DNA from: Erysipelotrichales bacterium
Lineage (GTDB): Bacteria; Bacillota_I; Bacilli_A; Erysipelotrichales; Erysipelotrichaceae
Length of the DNA: 64,000 nt
Direction of reading: 5' to 3'
NCBI GenBank assembly: GCA_910576855.1
Contig: CAJTJP010000001.1
Span: 124,001-188,000, forward strand
The number at the start of each line of letters is the position of its first letter. Position 1 is the first letter of the stretch. This document shows, one piece after another, positions 45,389 to 53,709 of this stretch. The position numbers and the translations under genes are program-made. Under the pieces are notes generated by a model, which was not told where the DNA came from, ran no database searches, and saw only the letters and a program-made list of their open reading frames with translations.

Positions 45389-45401
45389 GTATGTGAAAAA
45401 C
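45389..45401. repeat. Target-site duplication, right copy
   Basis: GTATGTGAAAAAC, identical to 44078-44090. Confidence 0.7.
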
Positions 45402-45423
45402 AAAAGTTTTGATTAAGCAAGAC

Positions 45424-45452
45424 TTTGGTAATACGATAAAAAGTGCTATAAT
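45424..45452 (+). promoter_or_regulatory. Promoter of the phosphatidyltransferase gene
   Basis: TTTGGT, a 17-base spacer, TATAAT (45447-45452) with a TG extension. It lies outside the IS, so the insertion left it intact. Confidence 0.6.
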
Positions 45453-45515
45453 ACTACTTATTAACTACTAAAAGACTATAAATGCAGATTATTATGTCGA
45501 ATTGAGGTGTTATCA

Positions 45516-46052
45516 ATGAGTAAAAAGGAAGTGTTTTCAATCCCTAATATTCTGTGCTATATTCGCTTTTTATTAGTATTTGCCTTTTGTTATTTTTATT
45601 GGCATAAGCAGTATGGATACAGTGCGGTGATGATCATTTTAGGCGGTATCAGTGATTGCTTGGACGGACAGATTGCTCGAAGATGCAATATGGTAACCGA
45701 GCTTGGAAAAATTATCGATCCGCTTGCCGATAAAGCAATGCAGCTGGCAATCGTAGTTGCATTATGCACACACTATCCGCAAATGCTTATTTTATTCATT
45801 TTGTTTGTACTTAAGGAAGGCTTTCAGGGTATTTGTTGTCTCATCGGCTTAAAGAAAAATAAGCGTTTAAACGGCGCGAAGTGGTATGGTAAGGTAGCCA
45901 CTGCTGTTTTCTATGTCGTTACTGTGATTTTGATTGCGTTTTACGATATCCCTTTATGGCTGTTACATGCCTGTACGCTGATTACTTTCATTGTGTTTAT
46001 GAATGCGTTTGTGCTGTACGGGGTAACATTTTATCGCTTATTGAAGGATTGA
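45516..46052 (+). CDS. CDP-alcohol phosphatidyltransferase (PgsA-like)
   Basis: 178 residues from ATG 45516, with GAGGTG upstream. The signature DG-x2-AR-x8-G-x3-D-x3-D is complete: SDCLDGQIARRCNMVTELGK then IDPLADK (about 48-75). Four to five membrane helices. It moves a phosphatidyl group from CDP-diacylglycerol to an alcohol such as glycerol-3-phosphate, in phospholipid synthesis. It might be a second copy next to a housekeeping pgsA elsewhere. Stand-alone. Confidence 0.9.
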   Translation: MSKKEVFSIPNILCYIRFLLVFAFCYFYWHKQYGYSAVMIILGGISDCLDGQIARRCNMVTELGKIIDPLADKAMQLAIVVALCTHYPQMLILFILFVLKEGFQGICCLIGLKKNKRLNGAKWYGKVATAVFYVVTVILIAFYDIPLWLLHACTLITFIVFMNAFVLYGVTFYRLLKD

Positions 46053-46237
46053 GAGATTGCGGTTAGTATGGATCCTTCAGGTAGTTTCTGTTGATGTTTG
46101 AGAATAGAGCTAAGCTCATAAATAGGGATAATCAAAGACAGTAAATGAGCTGTGAATGATTACGAAATCAAATGATATATTACATGATTTCAGTATTATT
46201 TTGTACATTATAATATGTTATGATTAAAGTCTCTTAA

Positions 46238-46258
46238 AGAAGCATAATAAGTGCTTCT
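46238..46258 (+). other. Small hairpin in the gap after the phosphatidyltransferase
   Basis: AGAAGCA pairs with TGCTTCT, followed by GTTTATT: a weak terminator candidate. The gap 46053-46667 otherwise contains only the small frame at 46293 and its terminator. Confidence 0.3.
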
Positions 46259-46292
46259 GTTTATTATCCTCATAAGAGTGGGAAGTGAATCT

Positions 46293-46430
46293 ATGGGTAA
46301 ACAATATGATGAAATCATTTGCCTCGTAGAAAAGGCAATTAAGGCTATGAACCGCCAAACTTCTAAGCAAGAATATCTCAACAAACAAGCGCCAAGGACG
46401 CACAATGAACGTCTTTGGCTTTTTTATTAA
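46293..46430 (+). CDS. Possible 45-residue small protein
   Basis: ATG with GGAAGTGA 3-10 bases upstream; the peptide starts MGKQYDEIICLVEKAIKAMN and is amphipathic helical. Its last codons form the arms of a terminator hairpin (46391-46427), which is unusual for a real gene. It could be a small protein, a truncated gene, or chance. No family recognised. Confidence 0.35.
   Translation: MGKQYDEIICLVEKAIKAMNRQTSKQEYLNKQAPRTHNERLWLFY
46391..46427 (+). terminator. Intrinsic terminator upstream of the sigma factor
   Basis: GCCAAGGACG pairs with CGTCTTTGGC (one G-U), then TTTTTT. Implies a transcript reading in from about 46210-46290. Confidence 0.75.
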
Positions 46431-46667
46431 TCAAAATAATATCATTAATTTTTTGTAAATCCGCCTTATTATCTAAAACAAAATATATTTTCATAAACAA
46501 ATGCTTTAGCCGAACTCTCATAATATAGGAAGCAAAATCATTGATTGTTCCTACATAAGCATACATTGCGATATCGATTCTATTATAAAAAAATAAAATT
46601 TGTAAAAAATTGAATTGACTAACGGTGGATTCTGATTTATGATGATAATAATAAGGAGTGTTGAAGT

Positions 46668-47741
46668 ATGACGACTGAGGAATTGGCAATGATTACAGAG
46701 GCAATCGCCGGAAGTGAAAGCGCATTTGATGATTTATATCGCCATTATGAGCGACTGGTCTATTATATCGCCTATAAAAATACTAAAAATGATGCTGATG
46801 CAAAGGATGTTGTACAGGAAACCTTTTTAGAAGTGAAACGCACCATTCATACACTGCAGAATCCTCAGGCCTTTAAATATTGGTTAAATCGTATTACTCT
46901 TTCAAAGTGCAAAAATCTGTTCCGTAAAAATCACTATATCAATGTTGATTGTGAACAGCCGAGCATCGAAAACAACAATATTGAAAATCGTACTTATTTG
47001 ATTCCCCATGCGAATTCCCGCAAGGACAGTGACTGCACGGTTATCAATCAATTCATCAGTGAGTTGCCGAAGGGACAGCGAGAAGTTTTAGTGATGTTTT
47101 ACTTAGAGGAACTTCATCTGGAAGAGATATCTCAACGCTTGGATATACCGCTGGGAACAGTGAAAAGTCGTTTGTCCTATGCGCGAGATACCTTAAAAGA
47201 TAAGGTGAAGAAATACGAAGCAAGAGAGGGAATCAAGCTTAATTTCCATTCCTTGGGCGAAGGTATTACCGCCGCACTGTTGTTGGAAGCGGCACAAACC
47301 CACATACCTGCAGTATTGCCGATCATACCGACAGAATCATCAACTACCGGTGTTTCTTCATTCTTTTCCTCAACTGTCGCCGTTAAATTGACGATTGCCG
47401 GCATTATTTTATTTTCAACCTTAACCGCAGGGAGCTATGCTTATGACTATTTTCAACGAAGTACAACATCGAATCCAGAGGATGTCTCAGTCACAGAAGC
47501 ATTCCCAACCTTTCAAGTATTCAATAAACAAATTTCAACTTCGGAAAGCGCGTATTTTAATCTAAAGCTATGGCTGTGCTGTGAGGAGGAAATCAATGCT
47601 TTGACAAAAGCGGAATTTTTAGAATTGCAGCCAATCTATGAGGAATTAAAAAAAATAAATAACGGTTATTATGAATCCTTACGTGCTCAGGGCTTAACAG
47701 GCTCTTTTGAAAAATTATATAAAAAGTTTCATATCGAATAA
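46668..47741 (+). CDS. ECF-type sigma factor with membrane helix and C-terminal extension
   Basis: 357 residues, AAGGAGTG before the ATG. Residues 1-180 are a normal ECF sigma: region 2 (FDDLYRHYERLVYYIAYKNT, DAKDVVQETFLEV) and region 4 (LPKGQREVLVMFYLEELHLEEISQRLDIPLGTVKSRL). Then a linker, one membrane helix at about 243-262 (VKLTIAGIILFSTLTAGSYAY) and about 95 residues probably outside the cell. Such fusions can join the sigma factor and its sensing/anti-sigma part. No separate anti-sigma gene follows. It lies directly before the second pair of giant surface proteins, which may be targets. Confidence 0.88.
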   Translation: MTTEELAMITEAIAGSESAFDDLYRHYERLVYYIAYKNTKNDADAKDVVQETFLEVKRTIHTLQNPQAFKYWLNRITLSKCKNLFRKNHYINVDCEQPSIENNNIENRTYLIPHANSRKDSDCTVINQFISELPKGQREVLVMFYLEELHLEEISQRLDIPLGTVKSRLSYARDTLKDKVKKYEAREGIKLNFHSLGEGITAALLLEAAQTHIPAVLPIIPTESSTTGVSSFFSSTVAVKLTIAGIILFSTLTAGSYAYDYFQRSTTSNPEDVSVTEAFPTFQVFNKQISTSESAYFNLKLWLCCEEEINALTKAEFLELQPIYEELKKINNGYYESLRAQGLTGSFEKLYKKFHIE

Positions 47742-47935
47742 TCATTTTAGTTGTAAATTTATATATAATGCTTTATTATTTGTAATATATCAAAAATATG
47801 TTGATTAATAATCAAACTTTTTCTGTGTGCTTTCAAATGTGCAGTGAAAACAGATTTTTTAAATGCTTAAAATTTGTATATAAAAAATAAAATATTTTTG
47901 AACCTTTTCATTTTATCTTGTGGCAGTGTAGTGAA

Positions 47936-48087
47936 CGGCTGTGTATACAGCCCCGGTAATCGGAAAAATGGTAGATGAACCAAACTGGTTGGCAATGTCT
48001 ACTGAACCAATCGCAAGGGTTGCGACATTTGACAGCAAACCGGTATATTACATTTATAATACCTTGGCAACTAAAACACCTGTTTAA
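47936..48087 (+). other. GC-richer island before surface protein copy 3: structured leader or gene remnant
   Basis: This part of the gap 47742-48130 is clearly less A/T-rich than the bases before it. It can fold with an outer stem CCGGT/ACCGG (47954-47958 with 48039-48043), hairpin AACCA-aac-TGGTT (47979-47991) and hairpin TCGCAA-ggg-TTGCGA (48011-48025). It is also an open frame of about 50 codons ending in TAA at 48087 (phrases VIGKMVDEPNWLAMS, VATFDSKPVYYIYNTL). Either a structured RNA leader or the tail of a lost gene. Confidence 0.35.
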
Positions 48088-48092
48088 AAATG

Positions 48093-48108
48093 GTCTACAC
48101 TTGTAGAC
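48093..48108. promoter_or_regulatory. BlaI/CopY-type operator palindrome before copy 3
   Basis: Perfect dyad GTCTACA-CT-TGTAGAC, 22 bases before ATG 48131. Same half-sites as at 4532-4547, with a different centre, as expected for a real protein-binding site. Confidence 0.6.
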
Positions 48109-48130
48109 ATAAGGGAAAGGAATGATGACT

Positions 48131-51100
48131 ATGTGTAAGAAGATTGTGATTGTATGCATGACTTTGCTTGGAATGTTATCTATTGGTTATGCATATTATC
48201 AAACCGCTTTGCATGCGGCAGTTAATACTTATCAAAGCGGCGGTGAAATAGCAGGTAGAGTCCATCAAGCACCTTCCAATATTACCGGTAGCCATATTGG
48301 TATGCAAAAGGGTGATAAATTTCATATTGGCGCAATCAATCCAAAAGATGGAAGTCCTCTTGGCTTTATAGTCATTTTGAAAAATGAAAATTATAATGAC
48401 TATATATCCCCTGTTGATGCAAGTACAGTCCGGTATGGAGATGATCTTACAGGATGGTTCTCCATGACTACTGAGAGTATAGCGGAGGTAAAAGCTGTTG
48501 ATTCCCCAAGTGCATTTACAGAATACTCCGTTGGCTCATATTACTTCGCCAGTTACAACTCTACTAATATAAAAGGTCCAATCGATCAATTAACAAATTC
48601 ATTTCTTTCGACACCGAAAGGAAGTTTATTATTACCTAGAGATATAAAAGATATACGATTGGTTTACCAAAATTCATACTCTTATAACAGCTGTGGAGGC
48701 GATATTCTAACGAAAACATATGAAATGGGAAATATTTTTTTCCCATTAGTGCCATATTCATATGTAAAATTGGGAAGGCCAGCAGGTTATAATACAAGTT
48801 ATACAGGAAGGTTATCTTCAAATGATCTAACATTTTCCTCTGATTATTGGACTCCAATGAGTTATTATACTCGTTCTTTGTATAATTATGTATTTGATTA
48901 CTTTATAGGATCATCTGGTCAACAAGGGATGGCAGCAGCATCCTACACAGTTGTAAAATCTGTTCGACCAAGTGCTTTCTTTGATTTAAACAAAGTCGTG
49001 TTTGGTGTCTCAAAAGGTACATCCAATCAAATAGGGAAAGTAAAAGAGTTCACTTCTTCCGGTGGTTCATTATGGAATGAAACATCTTCTAACAGTCATA
49101 TGAAACTTCGCTTTTTGAATTCTCAAATGCAGGCTTCTTTATTTAAAATACAAAATGAACAAAATGTGGATGTGTCCAAGGTAGTAGAAAATTCTAAGGT
49201 ACATTTAATCGCAGATGCCAATCAAGGTAAAGATGCGAATGGGAATCCTTATACGTTATCAGTTATTGTCTTTGATAAAGATAATCACTTCAAATATTAT
49301 CAGCCGTTAGAAAATGCAAAAGGCAGTGATATCTATGAATTTGATACAACAGGAATTATTCCGGGTAATTATAAAATCGCTGTTGTGAATGAGGCATATC
49401 ATGAAATAGACAATGAATCAATCGATAGTTCACTTATTTCAAATGCATTAGATTTAGAAATAGTTGAACCACATAAATTAACATATACCAAACAACCGCA
49501 AAGTGGAGCGACAAGTGGTAACGATTACGAATTTAGTAAGAATGTAAACGCAGGTCAAGTAGTAGGTAAGGTTACGGCGAATCCAATGGGTGTAATTCCA
49601 TTGACTTATACTCTGGAAGCTAATGGTGATAATTCGTATCTAAACTTTGAAATTGATGGCTTAGATGCGAATGGTGCTTCAAGCAGTACACCGCTCAATG
49701 TGAAAATCAAAAGCGGAGCGCCTGATTTAGTAAACGGTGGGTTGAAGGCGGGAGAGTATAAATTCTGTATTACTGCGGTAGATGCGAACGGTGATCCTGT
49801 GGATACAAGCGGTAATCCGACAGAAAAGGTTTGTACCTCATTTACGGTAGAAAAAACAAATCCGACGATTGCCTTTAATGATCCTGCTCAAACCAAGAAA
49901 TCAATCGCAGCTGCAGCTACAGCTTGGAATGAAACAGCGACTGCGACTCCTAGTAGTGGCACTAAGATAACGTACAGTATTACGGGGGGTGATGTATCAC
50001 TGATTTCTATAAATCCCGATACAGGAGCGATTACTTATACAGGAAGTAATGCGTTCGGTAAGGTAAAGATAAGGGCAACGGTTGATGATGATCCAAGTAC
50101 AGGAAATGATAACTATAATTCAGCATTTGTTGAAAAAGAAATCGTAATCTATCGTGAGGTAGACGGAAGTGTGACACCGCATGCCAATTCATCAGATACA
50201 ACGATACCTACCTTTACTGCTTCTGATTCGAATATAAAGACAGGCGGTATTATCGGAACTATTCACGGAACGCTTGGTACTCCTGATACGATAGGCGGAA
50301 GTACAACGACTTATCATTATGGTCTAAAGCCGGGAGTAGGAAATGCGAGCTTCTTTAGTGTTGATCCAAATACAGGAGTCATCAAGACAACAGCGAACTT
50401 AGGAGTGAACAGCTATCATATCACAGTAACAGTAAGTGATAACTGGAGCACAAAGGAAATCCCTGTAACAATCAATGTCGGAATGGCAGCGGCAGAGAAT
50501 CTGAAGTTTTATGAGAACAGTACATCAAATACAGTGATAACCTCAAAGAGTGTGAAGGCAACAGATACAGGAGTGACGGTCTACGCGACAGTCAAAGGAA
50601 GCACCAATAATAATCCTGTCACTTATCGTATTAAGGATGGCTCAACAAATGTAATCACAGTGAATTCAAGCAGCGGAGCGATAACGATCAATGGGGTAGG
50701 AACGGTCATCATTGTCGCAGAGAAAAATGGAGCCACAGGACAAGCAAATGCAAGTGCTGAGCTGACCTTTACGGTCACAGCGGGAACACAGAATTTCATC
50801 TATACAGACAGCGCAGGAAATGAGCTTCCTAAAACAAGCAACAAGTATAATGCGATCAGTGAAGTATACGCACCCAATAAAACGATTCAATTATATACGG
50901 CAGGGAATCCGACAGGCAGTACAGTAACATACCGTTTAAAGGCAGGAAGTCCGACTGATGTGATATCGGTAGACAGTACAACAGGAGAAGTAACGGTATT
51001 AAATGCGAGTATCTCACCGAGTCAGATAGATAAGGTAATCGTAGAGGCAACAAGTCATGATCCTACAGGAAACTACAGTGATAAAACGATAGAGATAGCG

Positions 51101-53563
51101 ATCAATATCACAAAGGCAAACCAAACGATATCCTTTGCGGGAATTACCTATGCGACAAGTGGAAACGGAACAGTAACGCCTGTCATCAATGAACAGGATA
51201 TCTCAAGTAGTGAAGGCGGAGTCACAGTAAACGATACAGATTACTTTATAACGATAGATAACAGTATCAGTACATCAATCGCATGGACGAATGATGGAGT
51301 GAATATTGACTACAGCTACAGCGGAGATAATGGGTTAGATATACCGCTGCATGTAGAGAAGCCGGGGAATCGAAACTATAATAAGGCAGAAGCAGACGGC
51401 ATGATGCACATTATGGGCCCCAATGAGAATACATTGGCGATTAATCGACCGGGCAAAATTATCTATGGCGATCATTTCACAATCCGAAGCCTGCAAGATG
51501 ATTCAAGCAGCATCAATGTGAACTATACGTTTGAGGTAGATAAAACGACTTATATCTCAAATCCTACCGTAACAGGAAACAAGGCAGAGTTTGATGCATT
51601 GAAGTACAGCGGAAGTACAAATATCCAAATCAAGGTGACAAGAACGGCAGACGGAGAGGTACCGTTAAGTAAAACGATCACGGTACAGGTGTTGCCGAAA
51701 CCGATCGAAATCATCATTGATGATAAGGCAAAGCTGAAGGGAGAACAGAATCCAGCCTTGACATATCAAGACTTCAGAAGCCAGTTAGTATCATGGAATG
51801 GAGTACAAGATGTCATAGAGGAGAACGATATCAAGCTGAGTACTACGGCGAAAACAAACAGTAATGCAGGAAGCTATCCGATCAAGGGGGACAGTAACCT
51901 ATTAAATACAGCTTATCCAAACTATACCTTTACATTCAAAGAGGGAACACTGAAAGTCAAAGAGGAGAACATACAGGACAACTGGTATCATTTAGAGCTT
52001 GATGACGGAAACAATACCTTATATGCAGGCGGATGGACAAATCAAAATGTCAACATCATCAGCGATCATAATGAATATACCAATCTATCCTTTGACCAAA
52101 GCACATGGAAGCCAAACCAAGTCACAGTGACAAGAGAAGGTGAGACAAACCAAAGCTTTTGGATGAAAAAGGACAGCGGAGCGATCACAAAAGAGAAACA
52201 AGAAATCATCAGAATTGATAAAACTGCACCAAAGGTAAAAGGTATCAAAGCAAAGGATTCAAATAATAAGCTACAGGATATTATTAATAAACTAAGCGGT
52301 GGAATCTTCTTTAAACCGGGAACAGCGTTTGAAGTCACGACAAGTGACAAAAAGGATGACTTGAAGGTAAGCGGTACAAAGGAAATCGCATACAAGGTAT
52401 ATAAAATCGTAGACGGAGCTGATGAACCAATCAAGGATGGAACCTTATCTGTCACAAATGAAAAGGCAAGTATCACAATCAGTGAAACAGTAGGCAAATA
52501 TAAGGTATGCGTAATACCGACCGACAATGCAGGAAACACAAATACCGAGAGCTGTCATGAGGTAGAGCTTAAAAAAATCGATGTGGATGTAGACAAAGAC
52601 GGTAAACCTGATTTCAACGATCCTGACGGAGATGGATGTCCTGATTTAAACATCAAATGGAAAGATCCAAATGATGAAACCAAATGGATTGTCATCAACG
52701 GAGACAGAAATAATGACGGTATTCCTGACATTAATATCGACAGTGACGGCGATGGCAAGCCTGACTTGAATATTGATACGGACAATGATGGTAAACCCGA
52801 TCTTAACCTAGTCATATTAAAGAAATCAGACTGGAAGCCGACAAAGTGTGTAAAGGCAGACCCTGACAATGGGATCCTTGAGGAATACTGTACAGGAACA
52901 AGTATCAAGCCAACAATAAACATTGACTTAGACGGTGATAGAATTCCTGATATTAATATCGATACAAATGGGGATATGAAAGCTGACCTGAATATAACTA
53001 AGCAAGGTGACACAGAGCCATACCTAAACATCATACTGCCTCAGCATGTATGGGAACCGAAGAAGGATTATAAGAGCGGTTCATTTAGCTATGATTCAAT
53101 CGGTAAGCATGATCCAATCATCAATATTGATACGGACAAAGACGGACTTCCGGATGTGAATATTGATCTTGACGGAGATTTAGAGCCTGATATTAACATT
53201 GATACAGATGGCGATTTAATACCGGATATTGATATTGACAGTGACGGAGACGGTATTCCTGATGTAAATGTAGACACAGACGGAGATGGCAAACCTGATG
53301 AAAACATCAAGAAAATCACTGAATGGAAGCCGAATAAAAATGTTGACGGCGAATTGCCATACGATACGATGGATTTCAGTGAGCCAAAGGAACCAACTAC
53401 ATCTGATACATCAGTAAAAGGTCAATACAATCCTCAAACCAGCATGGGCGGAGCCAATACCGGAGATGATAATGATTTAACACTTTGTGTGAGCGTTATG
53501 TTGGTAAGTTTAGTTATCATAAGTTATCAGTGCTATAGTTATAAGAAAGATACATTTCAATAA
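48131..53563 (+). CDS. Giant cell-surface protein, copy 3
   Basis: 1810 residues. Start ATG 48131, 9 bases after GGAAAGGA; ATGs at 48122 and 48125 are too close to that site. Signal peptide 1-28 (CKKIVIVCMTLLGMLSIGYAYY). Residues about 30-450 are a head domain different from copies 2 and 4. The shared stalk then follows (PHKLTYTK..PQSGA, Big-like, MBG-like and TAPKVKG Ig-like domains), TSP3-like repeats at about 1479-1757 and a C-terminal helix with KKDTFQ end as in copy 1. The sorting-like motif is NPQTS..GANTGD. Likely surface adhesin. A terminator and a 146-base gap like that after copy 1 separate it from copy 4. Confidence 0.85.
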   Translation: MCKKIVIVCMTLLGMLSIGYAYYQTALHAAVNTYQSGGEIAGRVHQAPSNITGSHIGMQKGDKFHIGAINPKDGSPLGFIVILKNENYNDYISPVDASTVRYGDDLTGWFSMTTESIAEVKAVDSPSAFTEYSVGSYYFASYNSTNIKGPIDQLTNSFLSTPKGSLLLPRDIKDIRLVYQNSYSYNSCGGDILTKTYEMGNIFFPLVPYSYVKLGRPAGYNTSYTGRLSSNDLTFSSDYWTPMSYYTRSLYNYVFDYFIGSSGQQGMAAASYTVVKSVRPSAFFDLNKVVFGVSKGTSNQIGKVKEFTSSGGSLWNETSSNSHMKLRFLNSQMQASLFKIQNEQNVDVSKVVENSKVHLIADANQGKDANGNPYTLSVIVFDKDNHFKYYQPLENAKGSDIYEFDTTGIIPGNYKIAVVNEAYHEIDNESIDSSLISNALDLEIVEPHKLTYTKQPQSGATSGNDYEFSKNVNAGQVVGKVTANPMGVIPLTYTLEANGDNSYLNFEIDGLDANGASSSTPLNVKIKSGAPDLVNGGLKAGEYKFCITAVDANGDPVDTSGNPTEKVCTSFTVEKTNPTIAFNDPAQTKKSIAAAATAWNETATATPSSGTKITYSITGGDVSLISINPDTGAITYTGSNAFGKVKIRATVDDDPSTGNDNYNSAFVEKEIVIYREVDGSVTPHANSSDTTIPTFTASDSNIKTGGIIGTIHGTLGTPDTIGGSTTTYHYGLKPGVGNASFFSVDPNTGVIKTTANLGVNSYHITVTVSDNWSTKEIPVTINVGMAAAENLKFYENSTSNTVITSKSVKATDTGVTVYATVKGSTNNNPVTYRIKDGSTNVITVNSSSGAITINGVGTVIIVAEKNGATGQANASAELTFTVTAGTQNFIYTDSAGNELPKTSNKYNAISEVYAPNKTIQLYTAGNPTGSTVTYRLKAGSPTDVISVDSTTGEVTVLNASISPSQIDKVIVEATSHDPTGNYSDKTIEIAINITKANQTISFAGITYATSGNGTVTPVINEQDISSSEGGVTVNDTDYFITIDNSISTSIAWTNDGVNIDYSYSGDNGLDIPLHVEKPGNRNYNKAEADGMMHIMGPNENTLAINRPGKIIYGDHFTIRSLQDDSSSINVNYTFEVDKTTYISNPTVTGNKAEFDALKYSGSTNIQIKVTRTADGEVPLSKTITVQVLPKPIEIIIDDKAKLKGEQNPALTYQDFRSQLVSWNGVQDVIEENDIKLSTTAKTNSNAGSYPIKGDSNLLNTAYPNYTFTFKEGTLKVKEENIQDNWYHLELDDGNNTLYAGGWTNQNVNIISDHNEYTNLSFDQSTWKPNQVTVTREGETNQSFWMKKDSGAITKEKQEIIRIDKTAPKVKGIKAKDSNNKLQDIINKLSGGIFFKPGTAFEVTTSDKKDDLKVSGTKEIAYKVYKIVDGADEPIKDGTLSVTNEKASITISETVGKYKVCVIPTDNAGNTNTESCHEVELKKIDVDVDKDGKPDFNDPDGDGCPDLNIKWKDPNDETKWIVINGDRNNDGIPDINIDSDGDGKPDLNIDTDNDGKPDLNLVILKKSDWKPTKCVKADPDNGILEEYCTGTSIKPTINIDLDGDRIPDINIDTNGDMKADLNITKQGDTEPYLNIILPQHVWEPKKDYKSGSFSYDSIGKHDPIINIDTDKDGLPDVNIDLDGDLEPDINIDTDGDLIPDIDIDSDGDGIPDVNVDTDGDGKPDENIKKITEWKPNKNVDGELPYDTMDFSEPKEPTTSDTSVKGQYNPQTSMGGANTGDDNDLTLCVSVMLVSLVIISYQCYSYKKDTFQ
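52570..53400 (+). repeat. TSP3-like DxDxDGxPD repeat region of copy 3
   Basis: Same repeat type as in copies 1 and 2, but with a diverged central part (phrases such as GDRIPDINIDTNGDMKADLN). Confidence 0.7.
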
Positions 53564-53591
53564 ATAAGAGTCTAACTAGGTAGACATATAT

Positions 53592-53630
53592 AAACAGGTG
53601 TTTTTAACTTAAAAATGCCTGTTTTTTTAT
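53592..53630 (+). terminator. Intrinsic terminator after copy 3
   Basis: AAACAGGTGTTTTT pairs with AAAAATGCCTGTTT, followed by Ts; same hairpin as at 4451-4486. Confidence 0.75.
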
Positions 53631-53673
53631 TCAGAAACATATATTTCAATAACTCTAACCAATATTTCTTAAT

Positions 53674-53689
53674 GTCTACATTTATAGAT
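53674..53689. promoter_or_regulatory. Degenerate BlaI/CopY-type site before copy 4
   Basis: GTCTACA-TT-TATAGAT: the left arm is intact, the right arm has two changes. It lies 20 bases before the ATG at 53710, at the same place as the intact site before copy 2. Confidence 0.4.
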
Positions 53690-53709
53690 GACAAAGAAAG
53701 GATATTAGT

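Noticed and set aside
46378..46689. 103-codon minus-strand frame overlapping the start of the sigma gene
   Set aside because: No ribosome-binding site or promoter in the right place, it runs through a plus-strand terminator and the sigma ribosome-binding site, and the composition is that of A/T-rich spacer. A decayed gene cannot be excluded.
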